From contig DDVS01000001.1 in assembly GCA_002345565.1 (NCBI GenBank), positions 1-50,073 on the forward strand: a stretch of 50,073 nt of DNA, in the 5' to 3' direction. Shown here piece after piece: positions 36,958 through 45,435 of the stretch (position 1 is the first letter of the stretch; each line of letters opens with the position of its first letter). The stretch is from Flavobacteriales bacterium UBA2306. GTDB taxonomy: Bacteria; Bacteroidota; Bacteroidia; Flavobacteriales; Weeksellaceae. The notes under the pieces are model-generated. The model was not told the origin of the DNA. It was given only the letters and a program-made list of their open reading frames with translations, and searched no databases. The position numbers and the translations under genes are program-made.

Positions 36958-37398
36958 ATGAAAAATGTAATCAACAAAAAGATCTTGCAACTATTTAAGT
37001 ATTCAATGGCAATTTTCTTAGTGAGTTTTGTATTTAATTCCTGTCAGGACAGCGATCTGGAAATTCAGCACGACTTTCCTTTTGAAGTTCAAATAATGCC
37101 AGTTCCTGGTAAAATAGCTGAGAATGAAACGGTAGAAATTCGCATTTCACTATTGACTTCTTCGAACTTTAATGGAACAATCTACAGTGTTAGGTATTTT
37201 CAATATGAAGGAGCTGGTCAACTTCAATATTACAGCGATCCACCATATCTACCGAATGACGAGTATCCATTGAAGCAAAAACAATTCAGACTTTACTATA
37301 CATCTAAAGCTTCCGAATCCCATCAGTTCAGTATTTGGATCAAAGATAGTTTTGGAAATGAAAGAAAGGTAGATTTTGAATTTGACAATGCATCTTAA
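36958..37398 (+). CDS. traQ: TraQ, DUF3872 lipoprotein
   Basis: A 146-residue protein from ATG 36958; the longer frame into traO is not used. It has a lipoprotein signal (VSFVFNSC, Cys near 25) and one beta-sandwich domain (VEIRISLLTSSNF, KQFRLYYTSKASESHQF). It fits DUF3872/TraQ and is the last gene of the tra operon, before a strong terminator. Specific function is unknown. Confidence 0.85.
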   Translation: MKNVINKKILQLFKYSMAIFLVSFVFNSCQDSDLEIQHDFPFEVQIMPVPGKIAENETVEIRISLLTSSNFNGTIYSVRYFQYEGAGQLQYYSDPPYLPNDEYPLKQKQFRLYYTSKASESHQFSIWIKDSFGNERKVDFEFDNAS

Positions 37399-37416
37399 AA
37401 TTTCTAATTGACTTCT

Positions 37417-37447
37417 AGCGGCTTGGCTTTGTACCAAGCCGCTTTTT
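37417..37447 (+). terminator. Terminator of the traE-Q operon
   Basis: A 10-bp GC-rich stem AGCGGCTTGG/CCAAGCCGCT (37417-37426, 37434-37443) with a 7-base loop and a T run. It follows traQ by 18 bases. Confidence 0.92.
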
Positions 37448-37529
37448 GATGAGGACATTGAAAGCAAAATCAGGTCAGGATTGGACTGAGTGAAGTCTCA
37501 GCACCATTTTACAGGAGATTGCAAATAAA

Positions 37530-38520
37530 ATGAATTATTTGGGATTTAAAAAAAGACTATCGGGGTATATCTACAATGTCATTTCAAATTCTGTAAAACT
37601 AAAATTGACTGATTGCAGCTTCTGTGATCTTTTTGCAGGAACAGAAATAGTAGGAAACTATTTCCATGACAAAGTTAAAAGTATAATTTACAACGACAGG
37701 GAGTACTACAGCTTTGTTATTAACAGTGCCTTCTTTAGCAACGTATCAGAATAGAAATACCGGCAATGCTTGCGGAATTAAATCAATTAGATGGTAGGGA
37801 AGGGTTTATATTTAATCAATATTCGGAATGCGGAGCAGCTGGTAGGTTATATTTTTCATCCGAAAACGGTCGAAAAATAGATGCTATAAGAATGGATATT
37901 GAACGACGATTTAAAAGTTCTGAGATAGATCAAAATTTCTATATGCTTTTATTGGCTACCTTGTTATAAGCGGTTGATAAAGTTGCTAACACGGCCTCCG
38001 TGTTCTGCGCTTACCTAAAGATACTAAAAATAACTGCCAATAGGAACTTACAATTACTTCCTCTCAAAAGAACTTCACTATCAAATCCGGACTGTCAAAT
38101 ATTTAATCTCGAGAGCAACGAATTAATTACCCAGGTGAAAGGTGACATCCTGTATTTGGATCCTCCGTACAATCGCAGAGAATATGGTTCCTATTATCAT
38201 TTGTTGAACATCATCGCTTTGTATGATATCGACTTTGAACCTAAGGGAAAGGAAGGTTTGAGACCCTACAATACATCAAAATTCTGTTTAAGATTAGAGG
38301 CTGAAAATGTGATGTTTGATCTTTACAAAAATGCGATTTTCAGCATATTTTCTTAAGTTACAATAGTGAAGGATTTCTTTCATATCCTATGATTAAGGAG
38401 ATGATGAATGGTTTTGGAACTTATAGTTGTTCAACGATTGAATACAAGCGATTTCAAAGCAAGCAAGCAATGGGTACTGGAAGAAAAATAGAATATCTTC
38501 ATCTTTTAATAAAACATTAA
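37530..38520 (+). pseudogene. D12-class DNA adenine methyltransferase, degraded
   Basis: Pieces in three segments rebuild one N6-adenine methyltransferase of about 325 residues. The start MNYLGFKKRLSGYI and motif I CDLFAGTEIVG, with YNDREYYSF, lie in the first frame (37530 to about 37745). After a frameshift come DGREGFIFNQYSE and YFSSENGRKIDAIRMDIE. A TAA at 37967-37969 then interrupts LLATLL-stop-AVDKVANTASV in frame. Catalytic motif DPPYNRREYGSYYH follows. A second frameshift near 38345-38357 leads to the tail LSYNSEGFLSYPMIKEMM. With two frameshifts and one nonsense codon it is surely inactive. It was probably an orphan methylase that protected the element from restriction. Confidence 0.88.
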
Positions 38521-38597
38521 ATCTACACAGGCTCTCAACTTTTATGAAGCAGGGAGGATTTGTGAGGCATAACATAAGAGTTGTATCCCTACTTTTT

Positions 38598-38640
38598 GCG
38601 AAAAGACGTTTCCGACCATCGGAAGGAATTGTCTTTTCGC
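38598..38640. repeat. Long interrupted hairpin after the methyltransferase remnant
   Basis: Outer arms GCGAAAAGAC (38598-38607) and GTCTTTTCGC (38631-38640) surround inner arms TTCCGA (38610-38615)/TCGGAA (38619-38624). There is no T run directly after. It lies between convergent genes and may be a terminator or a small repeat unit. Confidence 0.5.
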
Positions 38641-38650
38641 CCGAATTTGA

Positions 38651-38687
38651 AAATACACGACAACATTTGATTTATCGTGTATTTTTT
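38651..38687. terminator. Probable terminator downstream of the RadC-like gene
   Basis: Stem AAATACACGA (38651-38660)/TCGTGTATTT (38675-38684) with a 14-base loop and T or A runs on each side. It lies 20 bases past the stop codon of the minus-strand RadC-like gene. Confidence 0.6.
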
Positions 38688-38705
38688 ATAATAATATGAA
38701 TGCAT

Positions 38706-39149
38706 TTACAAAAGACCTTCGTCGGAAAATGATAAATGATCGGTTGATGTCAGAATGAAATGATCCAGTAATTTAAGGTTTAAACATTCTGAGGCGCTTT
38801 TAATGCTCTGCGTAATTTTCAGATCTTCGGCAGAAGGTTTCAAATTTCCGGAGGGATGATTGTGTGCCAATATCACTGCTGAAGCGTTACAAAGAAGTGC
38901 CGCCTGCATGATGATACGGACGTCAACAACCGTGGAAGAAATTCCCGATTCAGAAATTTTTCTTATCCCTAAAACGTTGTGAGCCTGATTTAAATATAAG
39001 GCAAAAAATGATTCTCGGTAATCCATTTCATCACGGTCAAAGTGCTGACGGAATACATCCACTGCGTCCCGCGAACTACTAACTAATTTTTCAGAATTTC
39101 CTTTTCTGGAATAACTTAATTTTATCTCGTTGACAATATTGAATTTCAT
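38706..39149 (-). CDS. RadC-like JAB/JAMM-domain protein
   Basis: A 147-residue protein consisting of the RadC C-terminal JAB domain only. It has a conserved E46 in YRESFFALYLN and the metal motif AHNHPSGNLKPSAEDL with H96, H98 and D109. Chromosomal RadC has an extra N-terminal helix-hairpin-helix part that is absent, as usual for copies on mobile elements. Its biochemical role is unknown; metalloprotease- or nuclease-like activity has been suggested. It is the last gene of a minus-strand group ssb-DUF932-radC typical of conjugative elements. Confidence 0.88.
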   Translation of the reverse strand: MKFNIVNEIKLSYSRKGNSEKLVSSSRDAVDVFRQHFDRDEMDYRESFFALYLNQAHNVLGIRKISESGISSTVVDVRIIMQAALLCNASAVILAHNHPSGNLKPSAEDLKITQSIKSASECLNLKLLDHFILTSTDHLSFSDEGLL

Positions 39150-39210
39150 AAGGGTTGCTCTTGTACGGCAGAGACTTGAATTTCCCGTACTTAACTTTTA
39201 AAATTTGTAA

Positions 39211-40284
39211 TTAATTCATGATCAAATTTTCTGCACCAGATCGGGCAAAACTTTCACACAGATCAAAAGCTTTTTGAGATTTTAATTGTGCTGTTCCTCC
39301 CAAGACGATGGACTGAAGTTTGGCTTCGTTATCTTTGTAACTTCTGACATTCTGAAAGTAACCTGTAACAGCATTGTAAGCGCCAAACAAAGTTCCTTTT
39401 GTGGTATCCATTTGTTGGCTCTCGCTGATCATCGCATAGGCAAAGGCATCATCAACGGTGTTTTTAAAAACTGTTGAAACGTCATCGAAATTTCCTTTCT
39501 GCAAATGGTTTAAAGTTTCTTTGTTGGGGCAGAGTGCCAACTGTATCAGCTTTTTCATAGCATCATCACCGACCTTTATTTTTGCCCAATGATTAAACGT
39601 GCTTTCCAATTCAGTACTCAATTTATTCGCTAATCCCATGACCTTGTGGGCATCGTCTAAACGCTGTTTTGCGCCTGCGGTATGTCTGATTCGCACCACA
39701 TTGCTCATATTTTTCAGAGAAGCGTTTAGGGTATTTTGGCAAACAATGCGTACAGGGGTAAATGCGGCGGTGATGCTTCCGCTCCCATCGTGGGAGGTGG
39801 TCAGGAAAATATATTTTTCCGTAATATCGTCACCATTTCCAACACGGATATAATCGGGTAATTTAGCCGTGATAAATATGCGTTCACCATTTCCCAAAGC
39901 TCCTGCAGTCTCATACAAGATACCATTCCCACCGCCTACAATAGAATCAAAAAATGTAAAGGCTTCACGATTTTGTACGATATGGTAATCTTTTCCGACT
40001 ACGCCTAAAACGGTGTTATTATCGTTGCGGATATTGGCAAAGTAGTTGGGAACTTCCAATTCTGAATCGATCATTTCTATTCCGTTGGTATTTTCCATAA
40101 TGCCTGCACCTTTTGTGAATAGCGGAGATTTTTCAACCTCATAGTCAAGTCCTGCAAATTTGATGGCTTCTTCACTTGTCGGGTATTCCTCTACGATCTG
40201 CCCCAAGTTGTGCCATGCTTTTTCCTTTACGCTGAAAAATGAATATTTTCCTGTTCTGTTGTTGAAATTTAATTGATGTGCCAT
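39211..40284 (-). CDS. DUF932 domain protein
   Basis: A 357-residue protein of the DUF932 family (phage/plasmid-like). It has the N-terminal AHQLNFNNRTGKYSFFSVKE and AWHNLGQIVEEYPTSEEA, then GSGSITAAFTPVRIVCQNTL in the middle. It is very common on Bacteroidota ICEs next to ssb and radC. Function is unproven; a role in establishing incoming DNA is plausible. No damage visible. Confidence 0.88.
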   Translation of the reverse strand: MAHQLNFNNRTGKYSFFSVKEKAWHNLGQIVEEYPTSEEAIKFAGLDYEVEKSPLFTKGAGIMENTNGIEMIDSELEVPNYFANIRNDNNTVLGVVGKDYHIVQNREAFTFFDSIVGGGNGILYETAGALGNGERIFITAKLPDYIRVGNGDDITEKYIFLTTSHDGSGSITAAFTPVRIVCQNTLNASLKNMSNVVRIRHTAGAKQRLDDAHKVMGLANKLSTELESTFNHWAKIKVGDDAMKKLIQLALCPNKETLNHLQKGNFDDVSTVFKNTVDDAFAYAMISESQQMDTTKGTLFGAYNAVTGYFQNVRSYKDNEAKLQSIVLGGTAQLKSQKAFDLCESFARSGAENLIMN

Positions 40285-40325
40285 GATGTTAATATTTATT
40301 TGTTAGATAATTGTATTTGATGATT

Positions 40326-40742
40326 TTAAAATGGTAGGTCATCATCTTTTTCGCTGTTGTTGGAATTTGAATTTGAATTTGAATTTTCCTTCTTAACTTT
40401 TTTATTCGATTCATTAGACTTGTTTTCAGTTCGTTTACTACTGCTGTGAACTTTGATTTGTGAGGTGTGGAAATTCAGACCTGCATGGGGTTCTCCGTCT
40501 TTTCCTAACCATGCAGAGGTGTAGGCTCTTCCGCTTAATTCTACCAAAGTCCCTTTTGTTAAAAAGTCTGCAACTTTTGGAGAGATCCAGTAAGCACATT
40601 CAAAATAGGTGGTGTGTTCGATTCGTTCGCCCTGTTTGTTGCGATAATTGTCATTCGTAGCAATTGAAAAATTAACTACCTGTTTTTCATTTGGCAAGTT
40701 GCGCACTTCCGCATCCCTTGTCAGTCTTCCGATAATGTTCAT
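40326..40742 (-). CDS. ssb: Single-stranded DNA-binding protein
   Basis: From ATG 40742 the protein has 138 residues. The start MNIIGRLTRDAEVRNL is the normal SSB opening, so nine upstream codons to 40769 are not used. An OB-fold occupies about 1-105. A low-complexity Lys/Asn/Ser linker (NSNSNSNN) and the acidic tip DDDLPF, which recruits repair and replication partners, follow. On an ICE it would coat transferred single-stranded DNA. Confidence 0.92.
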   Translation of the reverse strand: MNIIGRLTRDAEVRNLPNEKQVVNFSIATNDNYRNKQGERIEHTTYFECAYWISPKVADFLTKGTLVELSGRAYTSAWLGKDGEPHAGLNFHTSQIKVHSSSKRTENKSNESNKKVKKENSNSNSNSNNSEKDDDLPF

Positions 40743-40769
40743 AACCGTTGATTTTAAAAGATTGTACAT

Positions 40770-41082
40770 TTTGATCTGTTATCAATCTCTTCTCCGACCC
40801 TTCTCTAAAAGCCCTTTGGGCTTCGCTGAATATTTTTCAAAAGAAAAACCGGAAAAAAGAAAGCAGATAATCTTAGCGGGCAAAGGCGAAAGCCAAAAGG
40901 AAACGGAATAATTGGAGGGTACCTTCAGGGAGGAGACCGTTTATGCCGTAGTCTTTTGGCTGGGTGAAGAAATAGATGAACGATATACCTTAGCTGCCTT
41001 TTTACCGGTTTATTATGAAAAAGATCAGTTGTCGGTAACAATTAATAATTTTACCTTGATGGCTGGTTTAAGTGTTTTTCGA
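40770..41082. other. Intergenic region between ssb and dprA-like gene
   Basis: About 310 bp between divergent genes. A 70-codon plus frame (40912-41124) overlaps the dprA promoter and shows no family resemblance, so I see no gene. Promoter elements for ssb on the minus strand are not clear. Confidence 0.45.
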
Positions 41083-41115
41083 TTTGTATTTTACACACTA
41101 AATACACTATATTTA
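41083..41115 (+). promoter_or_regulatory. Probable promoter of the dprA-PRTase operon
   Basis: TTTG (41083-41086) and TATATTTA (41108-41115, one mismatch to TAnnTTTG) are 21 bases apart, close to the usual spacing. The dprA-like ATG is 27 bases downstream. Confidence 0.55.
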
Positions 41116-41142
41116 CATTATTGATTTAAATCTTGAAGACCT

Positions 41143-41817
41143 ATGCAGATCAGTGCTTTTAAAGAATACTACGATAAGCTTACTACCGTTGAGAAAAAGA
41201 ACAGTCCCAAAGAGTTGTTTTACAAAGGGGATTTTTCGTTAGTGGAAAATGGAAGAAGGGTAGCGGTCGTTGGTTCCAGGAAGGTTTCTGAACTGGGTAT
41301 GAGAAGAGCAAGAAAGATAGCTAAGTTCTTGGTTCAAAATGACATTACCGTGGTCAGCGGCTTAGCAGAAGGTGTTGATTCGATCGCACATAAAACTGCC
41401 ATTGAATTTCAAGGTCATACAATCGGTGTTATCGGTACACCCCTCAATAAATATTTCCCTGCTGAAAATAAAGAACTTCAGGATTTTATTGCTGAAAATC
41501 ACCTATTGATCTCGCAGTTCCCGGAAAACTATCCAGTAACTCCAAAAAGTTTCCCTATCAGAAACCGCACAATGGCGTTGATCAGTGATGCAACGATCAT
41601 CATTGAGGCGAGTGAGAAAAGCGGAACAAAACATCAGGGTTGGGAGGCATTAAGATTGGGAAGACAGTTGTTCATTATGGAGAATGTCCTTAACGATAAA
41701 ATTTCATGGGCAGAAGAAATGTTAAGCTATGGTGCGCAAGTACTGACCAATGATAACTTTGAATTTCTGATCGAAAGCATTCCCTATTTAACAACAAAGA
41801 AAGAGTATGTCTTTTGA
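41143..41817 (+). CDS. dprA: DprA/SMF-like protein
   Basis: A 224-residue Rossmann-fold protein of the DprA/SMF group. It has VAVVGSRKVSELGMRRA, the family hallmark VVSGLAEGVDSIAHKTAIE, GVIGTPLNKYFPAEN, and a late SEKSGTKHQGWEALRLGR. It lacks the N-terminal SAM-like and C-terminal winged-helix parts of chromosomal DprA, so it is a core-only form. Chromosomal DprA loads RecA on single strands. Here, on an ICE and fused by overlap to a phosphoribosyltransferase gene, it may instead handle incoming DNA or bind a nucleotide signal, as other SLOG-fold proteins do. Confidence 0.85.
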   Translation: MQISAFKEYYDKLTTVEKKNSPKELFYKGDFSLVENGRRVAVVGSRKVSELGMRRARKIAKFLVQNDITVVSGLAEGVDSIAHKTAIEFQGHTIGVIGTPLNKYFPAENKELQDFIAENHLLISQFPENYPVTPKSFPIRNRTMALISDATIIIEASEKSGTKHQGWEALRLGRQLFIMENVLNDKISWAEEMLSYGAQVLTNDNFEFLIESIPYLTTKKEYVF

Positions 41818-42415
41818 GTTTCTTACTTTTCTGGCCTATTCTCCAAGAGGCAAGTCCGAGATAGAAATTTCTTCAAGAACAGTTGCCGGATCCTGTAAAA
41901 ACGGAGATGTAAGTTTCAGTACTAGATTAAGCCAGAGAATAAAAGAAGCAGATCTATCAGAATTTTTTGCAAATTCAGCTTTAGTTCCGGTACCAAGAAG
42001 TACACCTTTAGTAGATGGCGCTGTTTTTCCGGCGAAGATCATCTGTGAGACGCTTGCCAGCAATGGAGTGGGAGAGAGTGTAGCTGATTGTCTGATGCGC
42101 AAGTATGCAATTCCCAAATCAAGTGGGCAATTTCACGCAGACACCAGAAATACGGTGCAGGCACATCAAGACAGTCTACAAGTAACCCCTATATTGATTA
42201 CAGAACCAACCATTATTGTGGTTGACGATATTCTGACATTAGGTAGAACATCCATGGCCTCGGCATTAGAACTTCAGAAAGTTTATCCTGATAAGGTGAT
42301 CAAAATATTCTGCGCTATTAGAACGAGAGGTTGGAAAGAAGTTGATAAAATAATTGATATCAGCAGAGGGACTATGCACTTGGCCGCTAATGGTGGTGTA
42401 CAATTACCTGATTGA
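41807..42415 (+). CDS. Phosphoribosyltransferase-like protein (ComF-like)
   Basis: A 202-residue protein with the type I PRTase signature TIIVVDDILTLGRTSMASAL near 138-157, the PRPP-binding loop. VPVPRSTPL near 63-71 is like the ComF core. There is no N-terminal zinc finger, unlike ComF. The start ATG overlaps the dprA-like gene by 11 bases, so the two are made together. The conserved pairing suggests joint action in DNA uptake, repair or a nucleotide-based defence. No substrate can be assigned. Confidence 0.8.
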   Translation: MSFEFLTFLAYSPRGKSEIEISSRTVAGSCKNGDVSFSTRLSQRIKEADLSEFFANSALVPVPRSTPLVDGAVFPAKIICETLASNGVGESVADCLMRKYAIPKSSGQFHADTRNTVQAHQDSLQVTPILITEPTIIVVDDILTLGRTSMASALELQKVYPDKVIKIFCAIRTRGWKEVDKIIDISRGTMHLAANGGVQLPD

Positions 42416-42955
42416 TAATTACATCTATTTTAATCTATTTCTCTTTTTTTTTATCGATTATATATTGAAATATCCTCATTGCTGATTGAAGTTTTATTCA
42501 GAGAATATGTTTGCTTCGAGATCCGTTAAACTAGAAAGTTGTAAAGAACCATTTAGCATTTTAAAAATAGCTTCACAATATATTTGTAAAGAGTTTCCGA
42601 AAAAAAAATTTGAGTTGTGTCGTTAAAGCTAAATAGTATTAGGAATTAAAATACTGTTGCGTAGTAAATTAATTTGGCTACTTCTGATTTTTTTCATTTT
42701 TAGGTATGCGTAAAGCATCCCAAAAACCTTCGTCGGCTATCGGATGTATATGAGATGAGCCAAGGTCGTGACCTAAAGTGAAATATATGTAAAAATGCCA
42801 ATCCTGGCCTAAAATCTTTAAGAAGGAAATTCCAAAACTTCGATTGATGGGGATAATTGCTTGTGACAACTGCCCTCAAAGCCAAGAAAATCGATGGAAA
42901 AGACAGGTGCATAGTGCTGTGAAGACTTGGAACAATGCATGCTCCTGTGCGCAGT

Positions 42956-42994
42956 TGTTTTTGTATGGACGGCTCGTCCGTCCATATAAAAACA
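42956..42994. repeat. Long near-perfect hairpin
   Basis: TGTTTTT-g-TATGGACGG (42956-42972) pairs with CCGTCCATA-t-AAAAACA (42978-42994) around a 5-base loop, with a single mismatch. There is no flanking gene end and no T run, so simple termination is doubtful. Confidence 0.7.
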
Positions 42995-43292
42995 CCACTT
43001 GGTAAAGCGATGGCAAAACGGGGTAAACATTTCGCAGAAAAATGGTGCTTTACGAAATGGTCAACTTGCGATAATTTTCAACTGAAGGACTGCCTGTAAC
43101 AGCGGCTGGAAAGTCAGTGGTATGGAATGCTGAAAGAAAATGCTTTGCTTGGGAAATTTCAGCACGCGCCACAAACACACTACAACTATTTGCCTATGGA
43201 ATTGAAGTGTTTTTGGTGTGTGGAGAAAATATGGCGGCAGCGAAAGCAATTTTCTTCAGTATGGAATACGACTGTGCGCGGTGACGAAAGCG

Positions 43293-43337
43293 ACTGTATT
43301 GCCACTACACTTTTCCGCTGAAAAAAAGCAATACAGT
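43293..43337. repeat. Inverted repeat ACTGTATTGC/GCAATACAGT
   Basis: A perfect 10-bp inverted repeat (43293-43302, 43328-43337) with a 25-base spacer inside the non-coding region. Confidence 0.65.
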
Positions 43338-43765
43338 GGCTGTAGGAACTGGCTAAATCCCGAACCTCTCTGCACCATTTTTCTGCATCCTTGAAGGGCG
43401 GGGATAATGTAAGTTTTCGATTGGGAAACTGACCGTGTAAATTATAACTGCCCTGGCGGCTGGAAGACGTTGGAGCAAAACGGCTTCGCCCGTTGCAAGG
43501 AAAGCATTTTACATAATCTCAAATTATAAGCACTGCTGGCTTGTAAGGGAATTTTGGTTTTGCAGGAAGATGGATTTCAATTGGTGTCTGGCGCAAAACC
43601 ATATGGACGAACTCTCCGTTGGCGTTGGGTGTGCGTATAATTTCGATTATGTAACTTGCTGTGGCAGAGCGGGGGTATGATAACTTTGACTCAACGATTG
43701 ATCAATTCTTCATTGCGATATTCGATCCGAAATAGAACATTCCAAATTAAACGCAAAGTATCAAT

Positions 43766-43969
43766 TTAATGGCGTCCTTTTTTTCCTTTAAGAATCATTA
43801 CAAAAAGTAATCCCAGTGAATGAAGAGTAAACCAAAGTATTATAGCTATTGCGATAACAAAGAATACATTTAATTTAAAATATAGGTTTACAATTAAGTA
43901 AGAAAATATTAAACTTACTAAAGGTAAAGACATCATTAATTTGGCGTAGAGTTTATTAAGTATTTTCAT
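43766..43969 (-). CDS. Small membrane protein, unknown
   Basis: A 67-residue hydrophobic protein with two predicted membrane helices (about 10-30 and 35-59) and a basic end (KGKKGRH). Its start overlaps the end of the SDR pseudogene by 14 bases, as expected for a former operon partner. I do not recognise a family. It may be expressed only if the upstream pseudogene transcript persists. Confidence 0.5.
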   Translation of the reverse strand: MKILNKLYAKLMMSLPLVSLIFSYLIVNLYFKLNVFFVIAIAIILWFTLHSLGLLFVMILKGKKGRH

Positions 43970-45389
43970 CTGCGAGTTTTTTTAGCATTCCATTAAATAT
44001 TAAACCGTGAAATGGTAGAACTGAATACCAATACAACCGACCAGCAACATCTAAAGGTCTAAAGGTTGCTTCTTGATGCCAGACACCATTTTTAATATTA
44101 AATTCTAAGCACGCTTCGCCTGGAACTTTCATTTCAGCAAATAGCAACAATCTTTTCTCTTCTATATTGGCGTATAACACTCTCCAAAAATCCACGGTAC
44201 CGCCAGGTTCTAAATATGCTAAGTTTCTTCTGCCTCTGCGTAATCCTACACCACCAAATAAACGGTCCAATTTCCTCGGATTTTCCAAAGTGTGTTTGGA
44301 TAATACCATCCATTTTTACCATCTATACCGAAAATTCAATGCAAGGATTTTTCTTCATTTGCTACCTTTCGTTCTCTTACATCTTTAAAGCAACCTTTTT
44401 CCGGAACTTCAAGATCTTGCCAGACATTCCGATCGTGAAATTGATTAGTAAATGAATCATACCAACTTGAAAGAACATCATTTTGCTTTATTTTATCAAA
44501 TGCCTGTTCAATACTTTCTTTGTAAGAATAATGTTTTATCCCCAATTTTTTGCTAAATCATTTGGTTTTGCAATGACATCTACTTTCATACTATCTACTA
44601 AATTAACAGCCAATGAGTATGTAGTACTTGTTATAAAATAAAGCCAATATGAAGATAATTTAGGCGTCATTAACGGTACTATGTAAATATACCTTTTCAG
44701 CTTCCTAACTTCCGCATACTGTAATAGCATTTCTTTATAAGTTAGCAGGTCAGAGCCTGCAATATCATAGGTTTGATTGTATGTTAACACTTGTTTTTTA
44801 ACATCTACTAAGAACAGCATAACATTCCTAATACCTATCGGTGTACACTTTGTATTTAACCATTTTGGAGTAATCATAACTGGTAGTTTCTCTACTAAAT
44901 CTCGTATGATTTCAAATGAAGCGCTGCCAGATCCAACGATAATAGCAGCACGAAGTGCAGTTAAAGAATATCTCTCACTTCTTAAACAATCCTCAACTGC
45001 TTTACGTGAACTTAAATGCTAGGATAATTTACTTTCGTTAACAATCCCTGTTTAAAATATAACTTGTTCACAATTAGTATCTTCTAAAGCATTTCTAAAA
45101 TTAAGTGCTGATAATTTTTCTTTTCTGTAAAATCTCCTTCGCCTGAAGACATTGAGTGGATTAAATAATAGGCTACTTTAATATCCTTTGTGATATTATT
45201 TAGTGTAGAAATCTTTAGAAAATCATTTTCAATAATTTCGATATTACCCTTCGCCTCATTATAAATTTTTGTACTGAAACGTAATTTATCTCTAACTGAA
45301 CAAACTACAGTATGACCTTCAAATAACAGTTGTATCAGTAATCTTTTACCAATTTATCCTCTCGCACCTGTTAATAAAATCTTCAAAAT
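43956..45389 (-). pseudogene. SDR/NAD(P)-binding oxidoreductase with DUF2867 domain, degraded
   Basis: Fragments on the minus strand rebuild a YbjT-like SDR of about 475 residues. N-terminal KILLTGARG lacks an ATG (TTG near 45388) and is followed by TAA at 45354-45356. The next pieces include YYLIHSMSSGEGDF. A TAG at 45019-45021 precedes HLSSRKAVEDCLRSERYSL. After TYDIAGSDLLTYKEML, a shift in an A run near 44540 leads to GIKHYSYKESIEQAF. A stop at 44336-44338 and a further shift near 44265 precede LFGGVGLRRGRRNLAYLEPG, the DUF2867 part. At least five lesions show long-standing decay. It was probably co-transcribed with the FAD-binding gene upstream. Confidence 0.85.
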
Positions 45390-45435
45390 AATTTTTTTTA
45401 TAAAATTTTCTTTAATTATCTCAGACATTATATAA

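Larger units (their letters stand above)
42416..43765. other. 1.3-kb region without credible genes, rich in inverted repeats
   Basis: No frame in this stretch has a convincing product. The left part is AT-rich. From about 42,680 to 43,720 the sequence is richer in GC and full of short repeats. These include ACTGCC...GCGGCTGGAA twice (near 43,090 and 43,450), ATAATTTCGATTAT near 43,640, and the inverted repeats listed separately. Minus frames near 42,680-42,910 give an oddly protein-like tail (HIHPIADEGFWDALRIP) that may be a gene remnant. Similar non-coding stretches are common near the accessory ends of Bacteroidota ICEs, from memory. Confidence 0.5.

Noticed and set aside
40912..41124. 70-codon plus frame before the dprA-like gene
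   Set aside because: It covers the likely dprA promoter and has no recognisable product.
41143..42415. Reading dprA and the PRTase as evidence of natural competence
   Set aside because: Neither has the full competence-protein domain set and no comEA/comEC/pilus gene is near; the setting is a conjugative element.
42678..43321. Several 60-70 codon frames on both strands
   Set aside because: They overlap each other and long inverted repeats; only the tail near 42,680-42,870 looks faintly protein-like and is mentioned as a possible remnant.
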